Assembly (NCBI RefSeq): GCF_023716925.1
Contig: NZ_JAMQQG010000046.1
Coordinates: 1-34,216 of the forward strand
Reading direction: 5' to 3'
From: Frankia sp. R82
GTDB taxonomy: Bacteria; Actinomycetota; Actinomycetes; Frankiales; Frankiaceae
DNA: 34,216 bases
The notes under the pieces were generated by a model. It worked only from the letters and a program-made list of their open reading frames with translations. It was not told where the DNA came from and ran no database searches. The position numbers were made by a program, and so were the translations under genes. Shown here one piece after another: positions 24,286 to 31,308 of this stretch; the first letter of the stretch is position 1; every line of letters begins with the position of its first letter.

Positions 24286-24311
24286 AAAACTACACCAGAG
24301 GGTTTAGTTTT
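24286..24311. promoter_or_regulatory. TetR operator candidate in the divergent tetR-MFS promoter
   Basis: AAAACTACACC (24286-24296) and GGTTTAGTTTT (24301-24311) are inverted repeats matching at 10 of 11 positions around AGAG. The AT-rich arms stand out in this GC-rich sequence. A possible -10 (TAGATT, 24327-24332) for the MFS gene lies 15 bases downstream, so binding would cover its -35 region; the site is also about 40 bases from the regulator's start. Confidence 0.8.
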
Positions 24312-24395
24312 CGGCGAGTCTCGGTGTAGATTTCGCGGGACGAGACCGGTCGGAGTCGCCGACCCCTCACGACGTCACAGGGCAAGGAGATGCGG

Positions 24396-25880
24396 ATGAC
24401 CACCGATGCCGACGCGTCCACCGCGGGTGCGCGCAGCACCGACCCGACCTCCGTCGTGGATACGGCCCCCACGGGGAAGACGGCCCGACCCACCGGGCTC
24501 GGGCTCGTGCTCGTGGCCATCGTGGGGGCCGAGTTCGTCCTGCAGCTCGACGGCACGATCATGGCCGTGGCGCTGCCCGACGTGCAGAACGCGCTGGGGC
24601 TGTCCACCGGCTCGCTGTCCTGGGTGGTCAACGGTTTTCTGCTGGCCTTCGGCGGTCTGCTGCTGTTCGGCGGCCGACTCGGTGACGTGCTCGGCTACCG
24701 CAGCACGTTCCTCGCCGGCCTGACCCTGCTGTTCGGCGGTTCACTGCTGGCCGGTCTCGCCACGGACTTCGGCGTGCTGCTGGCCGGCCGGGTCGTGCAG
24801 GGCTGCGGCGCGGCACTGGCGGGGCCGGCGGGTCTGGCGCTGCTGGCGACCAGTTTCACCGGTGCCCGCCAGCAGCGGGCGTTCGCGACGTACTCCACGG
24901 TGACGGGCCTGGCCGCGTCCGCCGGCATGATCCTCGGCGGTGTGCTCACCGACCTGACCTCCTGGCGCGCGACGCTGCTCATCAACGCGCCGATCAGCCT
25001 GCTCGTCGGCCTGCTCGCGCTGCGCGTACTGCCCGTGGTCCCCCGCCCCGGGCAGCGCCGGCCGCTCGACCTGCCCGGGGCGGTGCTGTCCGTCGTGGGC
25101 ATGACCGCGCTGGTGTTCGGCTTCGTCCGGGCCGCCGACGCCGGGTGGGGCGACCTCGGCGCGCTCGTGGGTCTGGCCGGGGGTGCCGCCGTCCTGGCCG
25201 GTTTTGTCCTACGGGAATCGCAGGCAGCGTCGCCGCTCCTACCGCTGCGGGTCCTCACTCACCGCAACCGCGCCGGCGCGTTCGTCACCCTGCTGCTGAT
25301 GGCGTTCACCCTGACCAGCTTCCTGTTCTTCCTGACCCAGTTCCTGCAGCGCGTTCTGGACCTCACGCCGCTGGTCACCGGGCTTGCCTTCCTGCCGTTC
25401 GGCGTGGCGCTGCTGATCACCGCCCGGTTCGTGCCGCAGCTTCTCACCAGGGTGAACCCGAGGGCCCTGGCCATCATCGGCTTCGTCGTCATGGGCCTGG
25501 CGATGCTCTGGCTCACCCGGCTCGACAGCGCCAGCGGATACGCCACCGACATCCTCGCGCCGATCATCCTGCTCGGCGCCAGTGCCGGCGCCGCGGTCGT
25601 GCCGTTGAACCTGATCGTGCTCGGCGAGACGGCGCCCGAGGAGATCGGCATCACCTCGGCCGTGCTCCAGTCGGCCCTGTCGGTCGGCGGTTCGCTGGGC
25701 CTCGCCGTGCTGCTGACCCTGTTCACCCGGGGAGATGACGTGGCCGAAGGCGTCACCTACGCTTTCCGGGGCGGTGTGGGCATCGCGGCCGCGGCCGCGG
25801 TGATCGGCATCCTGGTGTGGTACATCCCGCTCGGGAGGTCCATCACCACTACTGCCATCGGCACGGACGCCGACGCCTGA
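24396..25880 (+). CDS. DHA2-type MFS exporter (494 aa)
   Basis: A 14-helix drug:proton antiporter of the EmrB/QacA/actinorhodin-exporter type. Helix 1 has LQLDGTIMAVALPDVQNALG, motif A is GGRLGDVLGYRSTFLAG, and motif C falls in TGLAASAGMILGGVLTDL. ATG 24396 is chosen because AAGGAG (24384-24389) is six bases upstream; the in-frame ATG at 24390 directly abuts that site. The first 35 residues are a charged cytoplasmic tail. It is divergent from and presumably controlled by the TetR at 23527-24246. Substrate unknown. Confidence 0.92.
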   Translation: MTTDADASTAGARSTDPTSVVDTAPTGKTARPTGLGLVLVAIVGAEFVLQLDGTIMAVALPDVQNALGLSTGSLSWVVNGFLLAFGGLLLFGGRLGDVLGYRSTFLAGLTLLFGGSLLAGLATDFGVLLAGRVVQGCGAALAGPAGLALLATSFTGARQQRAFATYSTVTGLAASAGMILGGVLTDLTSWRATLLINAPISLLVGLLALRVLPVVPRPGQRRPLDLPGAVLSVVGMTALVFGFVRAADAGWGDLGALVGLAGGAAVLAGFVLRESQAASPLLPLRVLTHRNRAGAFVTLLLMAFTLTSFLFFLTQFLQRVLDLTPLVTGLAFLPFGVALLITARFVPQLLTRVNPRALAIIGFVVMGLAMLWLTRLDSASGYATDILAPIILLGASAGAAVVPLNLIVLGETAPEEIGITSAVLQSALSVGGSLGLAVLLTLFTRGDDVAEGVTYAFRGGVGIAAAAAVIGILVWYIPLGRSITTTAIGTDADA

Positions 25881-25923
25881 CCGACCCGGCCCAGCCGTGG
25901 GCGCCGGATCAGGGAGGGTTCGC

Positions 25924-26480
25924 ATGGCCGACCAGGCGGAGACCGCGCCACGGCAGCTGCGCTCACACGCCCGCCGCCACCGCGACCGCATCCTCGCGGT
26001 GGCCAGGGATGCGTTCGCCAACCGCAACGGCGGCATCTCCCTGAACGAGGTGGCCCGCCGGGCCGGCGTGGGCGCCGGCACCCTGTTTCGCCACGTCCCC
26101 AACCGGGACGCGCTGCTCGGGGTTCCCGCCGACGCCGCGGGCGGCGCGTTGTTCGACTGGCTGACCGATCTCGTCGACCACGTCGCCGCCTACCACGGCG
26201 TCTCGGCGGCGCTGCTCACCGAACAGGACGCGGACTCCGCGCTGCACGCCGCCTGCCACGCCGTCGCCCAGGCCGCCACGTCCCTGCTGCGACGGGCCCA
26301 GCAGACCGGCGCGGTCCGGGCGGACCTCGCCCCGGACGAGCTGATCTCGCTGATCGGCGCGATCTCCTGGGCGAAGGAACAGGCCCCGAACGCGATGCCC
26401 ATGTACGCGCCCTGCTCACCATCATGATCGACGGCCTGCGAACCGCCCCGCCGCAGGCACGCACCGCATCTTTGCAGTGA
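25924..26480 (+). pseudogene. Damaged TetR-family regulator gene
   Basis: ATG 25924 has GGGAGG six bases upstream. The helix-turn-helix is intact (LRSHARRHRDRILAVARDAF then ARRAGVGAGTLFRHVPNRDA). Right after DALLGV the usual helix 4-5 segment appears shortened (GVPADAAGGALFDWLTDLVD), suggesting an internal deletion of about 20-25 residues. Near 26388-26395 the frame shifts: the read frame ends NAMPMYAPCSPS at 26427, while another frame continues correctly as DAHVRALLTIMIDGLRTAPP to TGA at 26480. So the last ~29 residues are lost. It follows the MFS gene by 43 bases and may have been its second regulator. A sequencing error could explain the frameshift but not the shortened middle. Confidence 0.75.
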
Positions 26481-26656
26481 GAGGACCGGGTGGCTGCCGC
26501 CCCGGACAGAAAACACGCCAGTTCGGCTCGCTACGGCTGACTGGCTTCAGGCTTCCACCAAACCCAGGGCACCCCCCGTGGACCGCGGGCAGATGGTGGG
26601 TGTCTATCCTCCTCAACGAGATGTGTCACGAGTGGTGGCGCAGGTTGGGGGCGACA

Positions 26657-27694
26657 ATGGTTTCGAACACGGCGGCGCGGTTATACGCGGAGATCTACGA
26701 GAAACCGTCGAACTGCGGCCCACTGCGCAAGCGGCTCGGGATGAGCGACGCCTCGTTCACCAACGCTGTCGACGAGTTGATTGACGCCACCTACGCAGTG
26801 ATGGACGGGCGTCGTATCCGACGTTCTTCGACGGGCCGGGTCGCGGAGGCGGGACTGTCCGCGGAGGCGGCACAGATTCTTGACCGTCTTGTACCAGACG
26901 GCACGGCTATCGGTGGGCTACAGCTGCGCAGCGTTGTCCGGCTGACGAATGACCGCTACCAGAGTGGTCTTGCTGAACTCAGGGGCGCCGACCTCGTTCG
27001 TCTCGGCCGCGGCCGTGGCGGCACCGTTGCCCGCGTCGCCCTGGACCCGCTGCCAGCGGAGCCCGAGTTTCAACCGGTCGAAGTCTCCGTCTCCGGGTCA
27101 GCCTCTCCAGAGCCCCGTCTGTTTTCCCCCTGCCCTGGGCAGCTGGCCAGCCGAGAAACGGAGCTGTACCAGCCCTTCGTCGACTGGTACCAGGCCGAAA
27201 TGGACACCATGTCGCCCACCTTTGGGCGCGTGCGAGTGACGGCGTCGCCCCGTGGCTATGCTCGCGGGAGCGGGCAGTGGACGCGTCCCGACGTGGTCGC
27301 GGTCGAAGTGCGTTCCTACGATCTACTTCCCTCGGTCGACCTCGCGGTCTCTTCTTTCGAAATCAAACGTGCGGTGGAGGCCCACCGTCTGCAGTCCGTC
27401 TACGAGGCGGTGGCTCACGGCCGCGTAGCCCAGTTCCCGAACCTGGTCATCGAGGTGGACACGGACGACAACGACGACCTACCGCTTCCCGCTGGCATGA
27501 TCTCAGAGGCGACCCGCCACAAGATCGGTCTGTACACGATGTACAACGCCGGCGATGGGACATTCCGAATACGCCAACACCTCGAACCATACTCGCAGAA
27601 TCCCGATCCGGGCGATCTCCAGGCGTTGCTCGAGTATTTCTTCCACCAGGATGACACCGGGTTGAAAGAGTATCGGCAGGCAGCCAGACTCTAA
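26657..27694 (+). CDS. Winged-helix plus PD-(D/E)XK nuclease-like protein (345 aa)
   Basis: The N-terminal 150 residues hold two probable winged-helix units (LYAEIYEKPSNCGPLRKRLG with MSDASFTNAVDELID; IGGLQLRSVVRLTNDRYQSG with the wing LGRGRGGTVARV). After a Ser/Pro linker comes a restriction-endonuclease-like core: D212 in TRPDVVAV, then E235-I-K237 in SSFEIKR, and a following helix HRLQSVYEAVAHGR and strand FPNLVIEV. D...ExK matches the metal-binding residues of the fold. ATG 26657 is a choice; ATG 26621 is in frame upstream, and neither has a strong ribosome-binding site. Codon use is less GC-biased than the neighbours, which suggests transfer. There is no methylase partner. Role in defence or DNA repair is inferred. 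Confidence 0.75.
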   Translation: MVSNTAARLYAEIYEKPSNCGPLRKRLGMSDASFTNAVDELIDATYAVMDGRRIRRSSTGRVAEAGLSAEAAQILDRLVPDGTAIGGLQLRSVVRLTNDRYQSGLAELRGADLVRLGRGRGGTVARVALDPLPAEPEFQPVEVSVSGSASPEPRLFSPCPGQLASRETELYQPFVDWYQAEMDTMSPTFGRVRVTASPRGYARGSGQWTRPDVVAVEVRSYDLLPSVDLAVSSFEIKRAVEAHRLQSVYEAVAHGRVAQFPNLVIEVDTDDNDDLPLPAGMISEATRHKIGLYTMYNAGDGTFRIRQHLEPYSQNPDPGDLQALLEYFFHQDDTGLKEYRQAARL

Positions 27695-28236
27695 CTGCCT
27701 GCTACTACCGCGAGTGTCCTCCAGCATCACCCCCACCCGCCCATCCGTTTGCCGAAGTCGTCGAAGCTGCCCGCCTCGCCCAGCGCAACCAGCACGTCGG
27801 CGCGGTCCGCCGGCCCGGCAGACCGGCCCGGCAGCGTCGTCGACGGCGATGACGGCTCGCAGCCGCTGTACGCGGTCCATACACCAGCGGCCGACGGGCG
27901 CTGACCTGCAGGCTCGCTCGCGCATCCGCACCATCGCGACACCAGTGGCCGGTAGGTAGGTGCGGTGTCGCTGTCCAGGATGGGGGTGGCGACGGTGGGC
28001 TGCTCGGTTTACCGCTCCCGGTCAGCCACGGCGTAACCGAAGGATCATGATCCGGCCCGCGCTCTAGTCGGGGTCGGTACCGGCGGCTTCTTCGCCGCGG
28101 CGGCCGGCCAGGAGGCGATTCGCGCGTTCGCGAACGCCGGTGCCGGCCACCGCCGACGTCAGCTGACCGGGATCTCCCACGGCTGCCTCGGCCGGCCCCA
28201 CCTCTGTCCTCCTCGGCTTCCTGACCTACGGGCGGC
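27695..28236. other. Region of about 540 bases without an intact gene
   Basis: On the minus strand a short protein-like end (RADVLVALGEAGSFDDFGKR then MGGWG) terminates at 27727, and a different frame just upstream of it reads MDRVQRLRAVIAVDDAAG. Together they look like a frameshifted fragment of one lost gene at about 27727-27900. The remainder gives only low-complexity translations. No RNA or repeat was recognised. Confidence 0.4.
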
Positions 28237-29529
28237 TCAGCGGTGCAGGTAGGCGGCGAGGCCGCCCAGGTCCTCGTCGGCGATGAACGCGGAGCGCACG
28301 TTGAGGATGGCTTCCTCGGCGTGGGAGAGGCAGCCCCACGCGGAGTCGCCCCACGGGTCGGCGACCTTGAGCTCGGCTGGCGCGCTGCATCCGTGGGTGC
28401 CGCCGAGCTGGCAGTGCTTCGGGTGTGGTGCGCTGGCGTGGGTTGCCGCGGCGGCGCGGATCTGGGCGGCGAGTTCCGTGGCGGCGGTGGCGCGCTGCTC
28501 CGCCTCGGCGCGCAGCTGTTGTTCCGCCTGTACCGCCCTGGCCAGCTCGGCATGGGCCGCTTCGGCGTGTGCCTCGGCGGTTCGGCGGGCCTGCTCGCTG
28601 TGGTGGCGTTCGATGGCCAGGGCCGCGGTGCCGGCGAAGACCCGGGTCAGGGCGAGGTCGCTGTCCTGCGGGACGCGGGGGGTGCGGTGGTACATGGCGA
28701 ACGTGCCCAGCAGGCTGCCGTCGCGGGCCAGGATGGGGGTGGACCAGCAGGCGCCGAGACCGGCCCGCTTGGCCAGGTCCCGGAAGTCGTCCCACAACGG
28801 GTCGGTGGCGATGTCGGTGACGGTGACCGGTTCGCGCCGGTGGGCGGCGGTGCCGCAGGAGCCGACGCCCTCCCCGGTGGCGATCCCGTCGATGGCCCGG
28901 TTGTAGAAGTCGGGGAGGCTGGGCGCGGCGCCGTGGCGCAGCTGCGCGCCGTCGGGGTCGGCGAGCAGAACGGAGACGAGCACCTCCTGCGGGGCCAGGT
29001 TCTCGATGCAGCGGGCCATCCCGTCGAGCACCTCGCGCAGGGGTGCCTGGCGAGCGATCTGTTCCAGCAGGGCGCGCTGTTCGGCCATCAGCTGTTGCGT
29101 GTGCCTGACCTGGGTCGTCTCCACGCCGATGACCAGGATCCCGGTCACGGTGCCGGCGGCGTCCCGTCGCGGCTCGTAGGTGACGTCGAAGAACGCCTCC
29201 TGCTCGTGCGCGCCGGAACCCCGCACGACCCGCACGTCCCGCTCGGTGTGGGGCTCGCCGGTGCGGTGGACCCGGTCGAGCGGAGCGAGGAAACCCTGCC
29301 CGGCCAGGTCGGGCCCGAGCTCGGCGAGAGTTGTTCCGATGCCCACCCGTTCGTCGCCGATCACGGCGAAGAAGGCCGGGTTCGCCGTCTCGACCACGTG
29401 GGCCGGGCCCGCCAGCGACGCGAACACAGCGGTGGACGGCCCGAACAGATCCCGCAGGTCTCCCTGCACGGCCTGCCCGGCAGTCGCCGGACCCGCCGCC
29501 ATGGACTGCTGGTGCGAGACCTCCGTCAT
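28237..29529 (-). CDS. PAS-GAF sensor protein with Cys/His-containing C-terminal tail (430 aa)
   Basis: Domains in order: a PAS domain at about residues 20-140 (VETANPAFFAVIGDERVGIG and FFDVTYEPRRDAAGTVTGIL), a GAF domain at about 155-320 (RQAPLREVLDGMARCIENLA, GEGVGSCGTAAHRREPVTV, ARDGSLLGTFAMYH), and an Ala/Glu/Gln-rich coiled coil at about 320-370. The last 60 residues (HCQLGGTHGCSAPAELKVAD then WGDSAWGCLSHAEEAILNVR) contain three Cys and several His that could bind a metal. PAS-GAF proteins usually end in a kinase, GGDEF, EAL, PP2C or ANTAR domain; none is seen. ATG 29529 has GGAAGGAG about 11 bases upstream. It stands alone, so its partner is not evident. Confidence 0.85.
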   Translation of the reverse strand: MTEVSHQQSMAAGPATAGQAVQGDLRDLFGPSTAVFASLAGPAHVVETANPAFFAVIGDERVGIGTTLAELGPDLAGQGFLAPLDRVHRTGEPHTERDVRVVRGSGAHEQEAFFDVTYEPRRDAAGTVTGILVIGVETTQVRHTQQLMAEQRALLEQIARQAPLREVLDGMARCIENLAPQEVLVSVLLADPDGAQLRHGAAPSLPDFYNRAIDGIATGEGVGSCGTAAHRREPVTVTDIATDPLWDDFRDLAKRAGLGACWSTPILARDGSLLGTFAMYHRTPRVPQDSDLALTRVFAGTAALAIERHHSEQARRTAEAHAEAAHAELARAVQAEQQLRAEAEQRATAATELAAQIRAAAATHASAPHPKHCQLGGTHGCSAPAELKVADPWGDSAWGCLSHAEEAILNVRSAFIADEDLGGLAAYLHR

Positions 29530-29629
29530 GGCGTGACTGTCTCCTTCCGGGAACCGGGAGGATGCGTTGATGGTGTGCCCGCCGGTGACGGATGGCCAGC
29601 CTACGGGAAGGGGACGAACCTGCCGATGT

Positions 29630-29833
29630 GACGAGCAGCTCCACCGGTTCGGCGATGGCGTACGCACCACTGGTGTGCAGGCGAAGGTGAGCTCCGTGGC
29701 CGCCCTCGGTCTCGACACCGGAGCCCTCATCATGTTCGACCGCCGACCCTCCGCCCCCGACATCACCGAACGCACCGACCTGGACGCCACCACCACCCCG
29801 TCCGGCCGACTCGTGACCCTTCTGCGAGCCTGA
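29630..29833 (+). pseudogene. C-terminal scrap of an AAA-ATPase/PD-(D/E)XK-type gene
   Basis: The last part of an open frame reads LGLDTGALIMFDRRPSAPDI then TERTDLDATTTPSGRLVTLL and ends RA-stop at 29833. I recall this ending (LGLDTGxLVIFDRR...ATTPSGRxVTxxRA) from the C-terminus of large proteins with an AAA ATPase part and a nuclease-like tail. Nothing else of such a protein is present, and the preceding 50 codons are only vaguely similar, so this is a remnant. The family name is from memory and uncertain. Confidence 0.5.
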
Positions 29834-29880
29834 GCCGTCGCCGCTGGACAGCGTGAGCGACGGATTCACCCACCTGTGGC

Positions 29881-31197
29881 TCACGGCTGCCCACCGCGGC
29901 GGTGGCCGTCCCTGGCAGTCAGAGCGGGGGCCAGAAATACGATCATGGAGAGGAGCAGTGGAACGGCGAGCATCGCGGCGTGCAGGCCGAGCAGCGCGGA
30001 CAGGGCGCCGACCAGGACGGGGCCGGTCAGCCAGCCGAGGTAGCCGAAGGTCGCGTAGGCCGCGACGGACGTCCCGGCGGCCCGTCCGACCCGGGCCACG
30101 GCCGACATGCCGGACGGGTAGACGCAGGCCGCGCCCGTGCCCACCGCGGCGAATCCGAGGATGCCGGTGGCGGTCCCCGCGCCGGTGGTGCCGGTGGCCA
30201 GGGCCAGCCCGAAGAGGACGGCCGCGATGCCGGCCAGGGTGCGCACGAGCCGGTCCGGCCCGAACCGGACGGCCGCGCGGTCGCCGATGGTCCGGGTCGC
30301 CAGCATGCAGCCGCTGAACACCACATAGCCCACGCCCGACACTCCGGCGGCGGCCCCGGTCACCTCCTCGAGGTACAGCGCACTCCAGTCGGCGGCGACC
30401 CCCTCACACAACAGCGAGCCGAACGCCATCGCGCACAGCGCCACCAACGTCCGAGAAACCCGCCCGACCCGGACCCGAACGCCCATCCGCTCCGAGGAGC
30501 ATTCCGACGCCGGTCGGCCAGAGCTCTGGGCGCGCGAGGCATCCGACGCGGGCGGGGGCGGAGGCGGGATGTCCGGTGTGAACCGGTCGGTGGGGAGCAT
30601 GGCCAGAGTGGCGGGCAGGATCGTGACCAGGGAGAACGCACCGACACCAAGAAGCTGGACGGCCAGCGGGATGCCGAGGCCGGCCGCGGCCGAACCGACG
30701 CCGGCGCCCAGCAGCGCCCCGGCAGCCCAGGCGGCATGGGCGGACGTCATGATCGGCCGGCCGTAGCGCCGCTCGACCTGGGCGATCTGGGTGTTCAGCG
30801 CGACGTCCAGGGCGCTGCTGGCCGCGCCCCACAGCGCGAGGACCGCGAACAGTTCACCGACGTCGCCCGCGACCGCGAGCAGAAGCCAGACCGTGCAGGT
30901 CACCACGAGCGCCGCCCGCACGACGACCCGGCTGTCGAGGCGGCCGAGTACCCGGCCGGTCAGCCAGATGGTCGCGACCGCACCGAACGGCGCGCCGAGC
31001 AGGGCCGCCCCGAGCGCGCCGTTCGAAAGACCCAGGTCGGCGCGCACCCCGGGGATCCGCGGCGCCCAGGACCCGGCCAGCAGTCCGAACGCCACCATCG
31101 CGATCATGCAGGCCACCCGGGCCCGCCGGGGCGCCGCGTCCGGCCGTCGGGCCCTGACGCCGGTCAACGGCAACGCCCTGTCATCACCCGAGCCCAC
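29881..31197 (-). CDS. MFS transporter, YbjJ-like (438 aa, about 12 membrane helices)
   Basis: The first helix region (MIAMVAFGLLAGSWAPRIPG then LGLSNGALGAALLGAPFGAV) has the Trp-Ala-Pro-Arg-Ile-Pro motif typical of the YbjJ-like MFS group. About 12 hydrophobic segments follow, with a Pro-rich cytoplasmic loop in the middle (PDIPPPPPPASDASR). The start is taken as GTG 31197, with GAGGA ten bases upstream; an ATG at about 31107 just before the first helix is the alternative. The same frame is open over 1440 codons because it runs antisense through the peptidase gene; that extension is not real. It is divergent from the peptidase, 111 bases apart. Substrate unknown. Confidence 0.88.
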   Translation of the reverse strand: MGSGDDRALPLTGVRARRPDAAPRRARVACMIAMVAFGLLAGSWAPRIPGVRADLGLSNGALGAALLGAPFGAVATIWLTGRVLGRLDSRVVVRAALVVTCTVWLLLAVAGDVGELFAVLALWGAASSALDVALNTQIAQVERRYGRPIMTSAHAAWAAGALLGAGVGSAAAGLGIPLAVQLLGVGAFSLVTILPATLAMLPTDRFTPDIPPPPPPASDASRAQSSGRPASECSSERMGVRVRVGRVSRTLVALCAMAFGSLLCEGVAADWSALYLEEVTGAAAGVSGVGYVVFSGCMLATRTIGDRAAVRFGPDRLVRTLAGIAAVLFGLALATGTTGAGTATGILGFAAVGTGAACVYPSGMSAVARVGRAAGTSVAAYATFGYLGWLTGPVLVGALSALLGLHAAMLAVPLLLSMIVFLAPALTARDGHRRGGQP

Positions 31198-31240
31198 CGC
31201 ACTGTGGTCCTCGCCCCCTCCGGATCGGCAACGTGACGTT

Positions 31241-31307
31241 GCCCAAGTCCGCACTCCTGGCCGCCCGCGCACGGGCGTGTGGGCTCGCGGCTCGGGCAGA
31301 CTTGGGC
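31241..31307. promoter_or_regulatory. Spaced inverted repeat in the MFS-peptidase divergent promoter
   Basis: GCCCAAGTC (31241-31249) and GACTTGGGC (31299-31307) are perfect 9-bp inverted repeats separated by 49 bases, one at each side of the divergent region and the second ending two bases before the peptidase GTG. This could be two half-sites of a looping regulator or a long RNA hairpin leader. Confidence 0.45.
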
Positions 31308-31308
31308 C

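Noticed and set aside
28226-29884. 552-codon minus-strand frame over the PAS-GAF gene
   Set aside because: Its translation becomes Arg/Pro/Gly-rich where the neighbouring frame encodes PAS and GAF domains, so it is a shadow.
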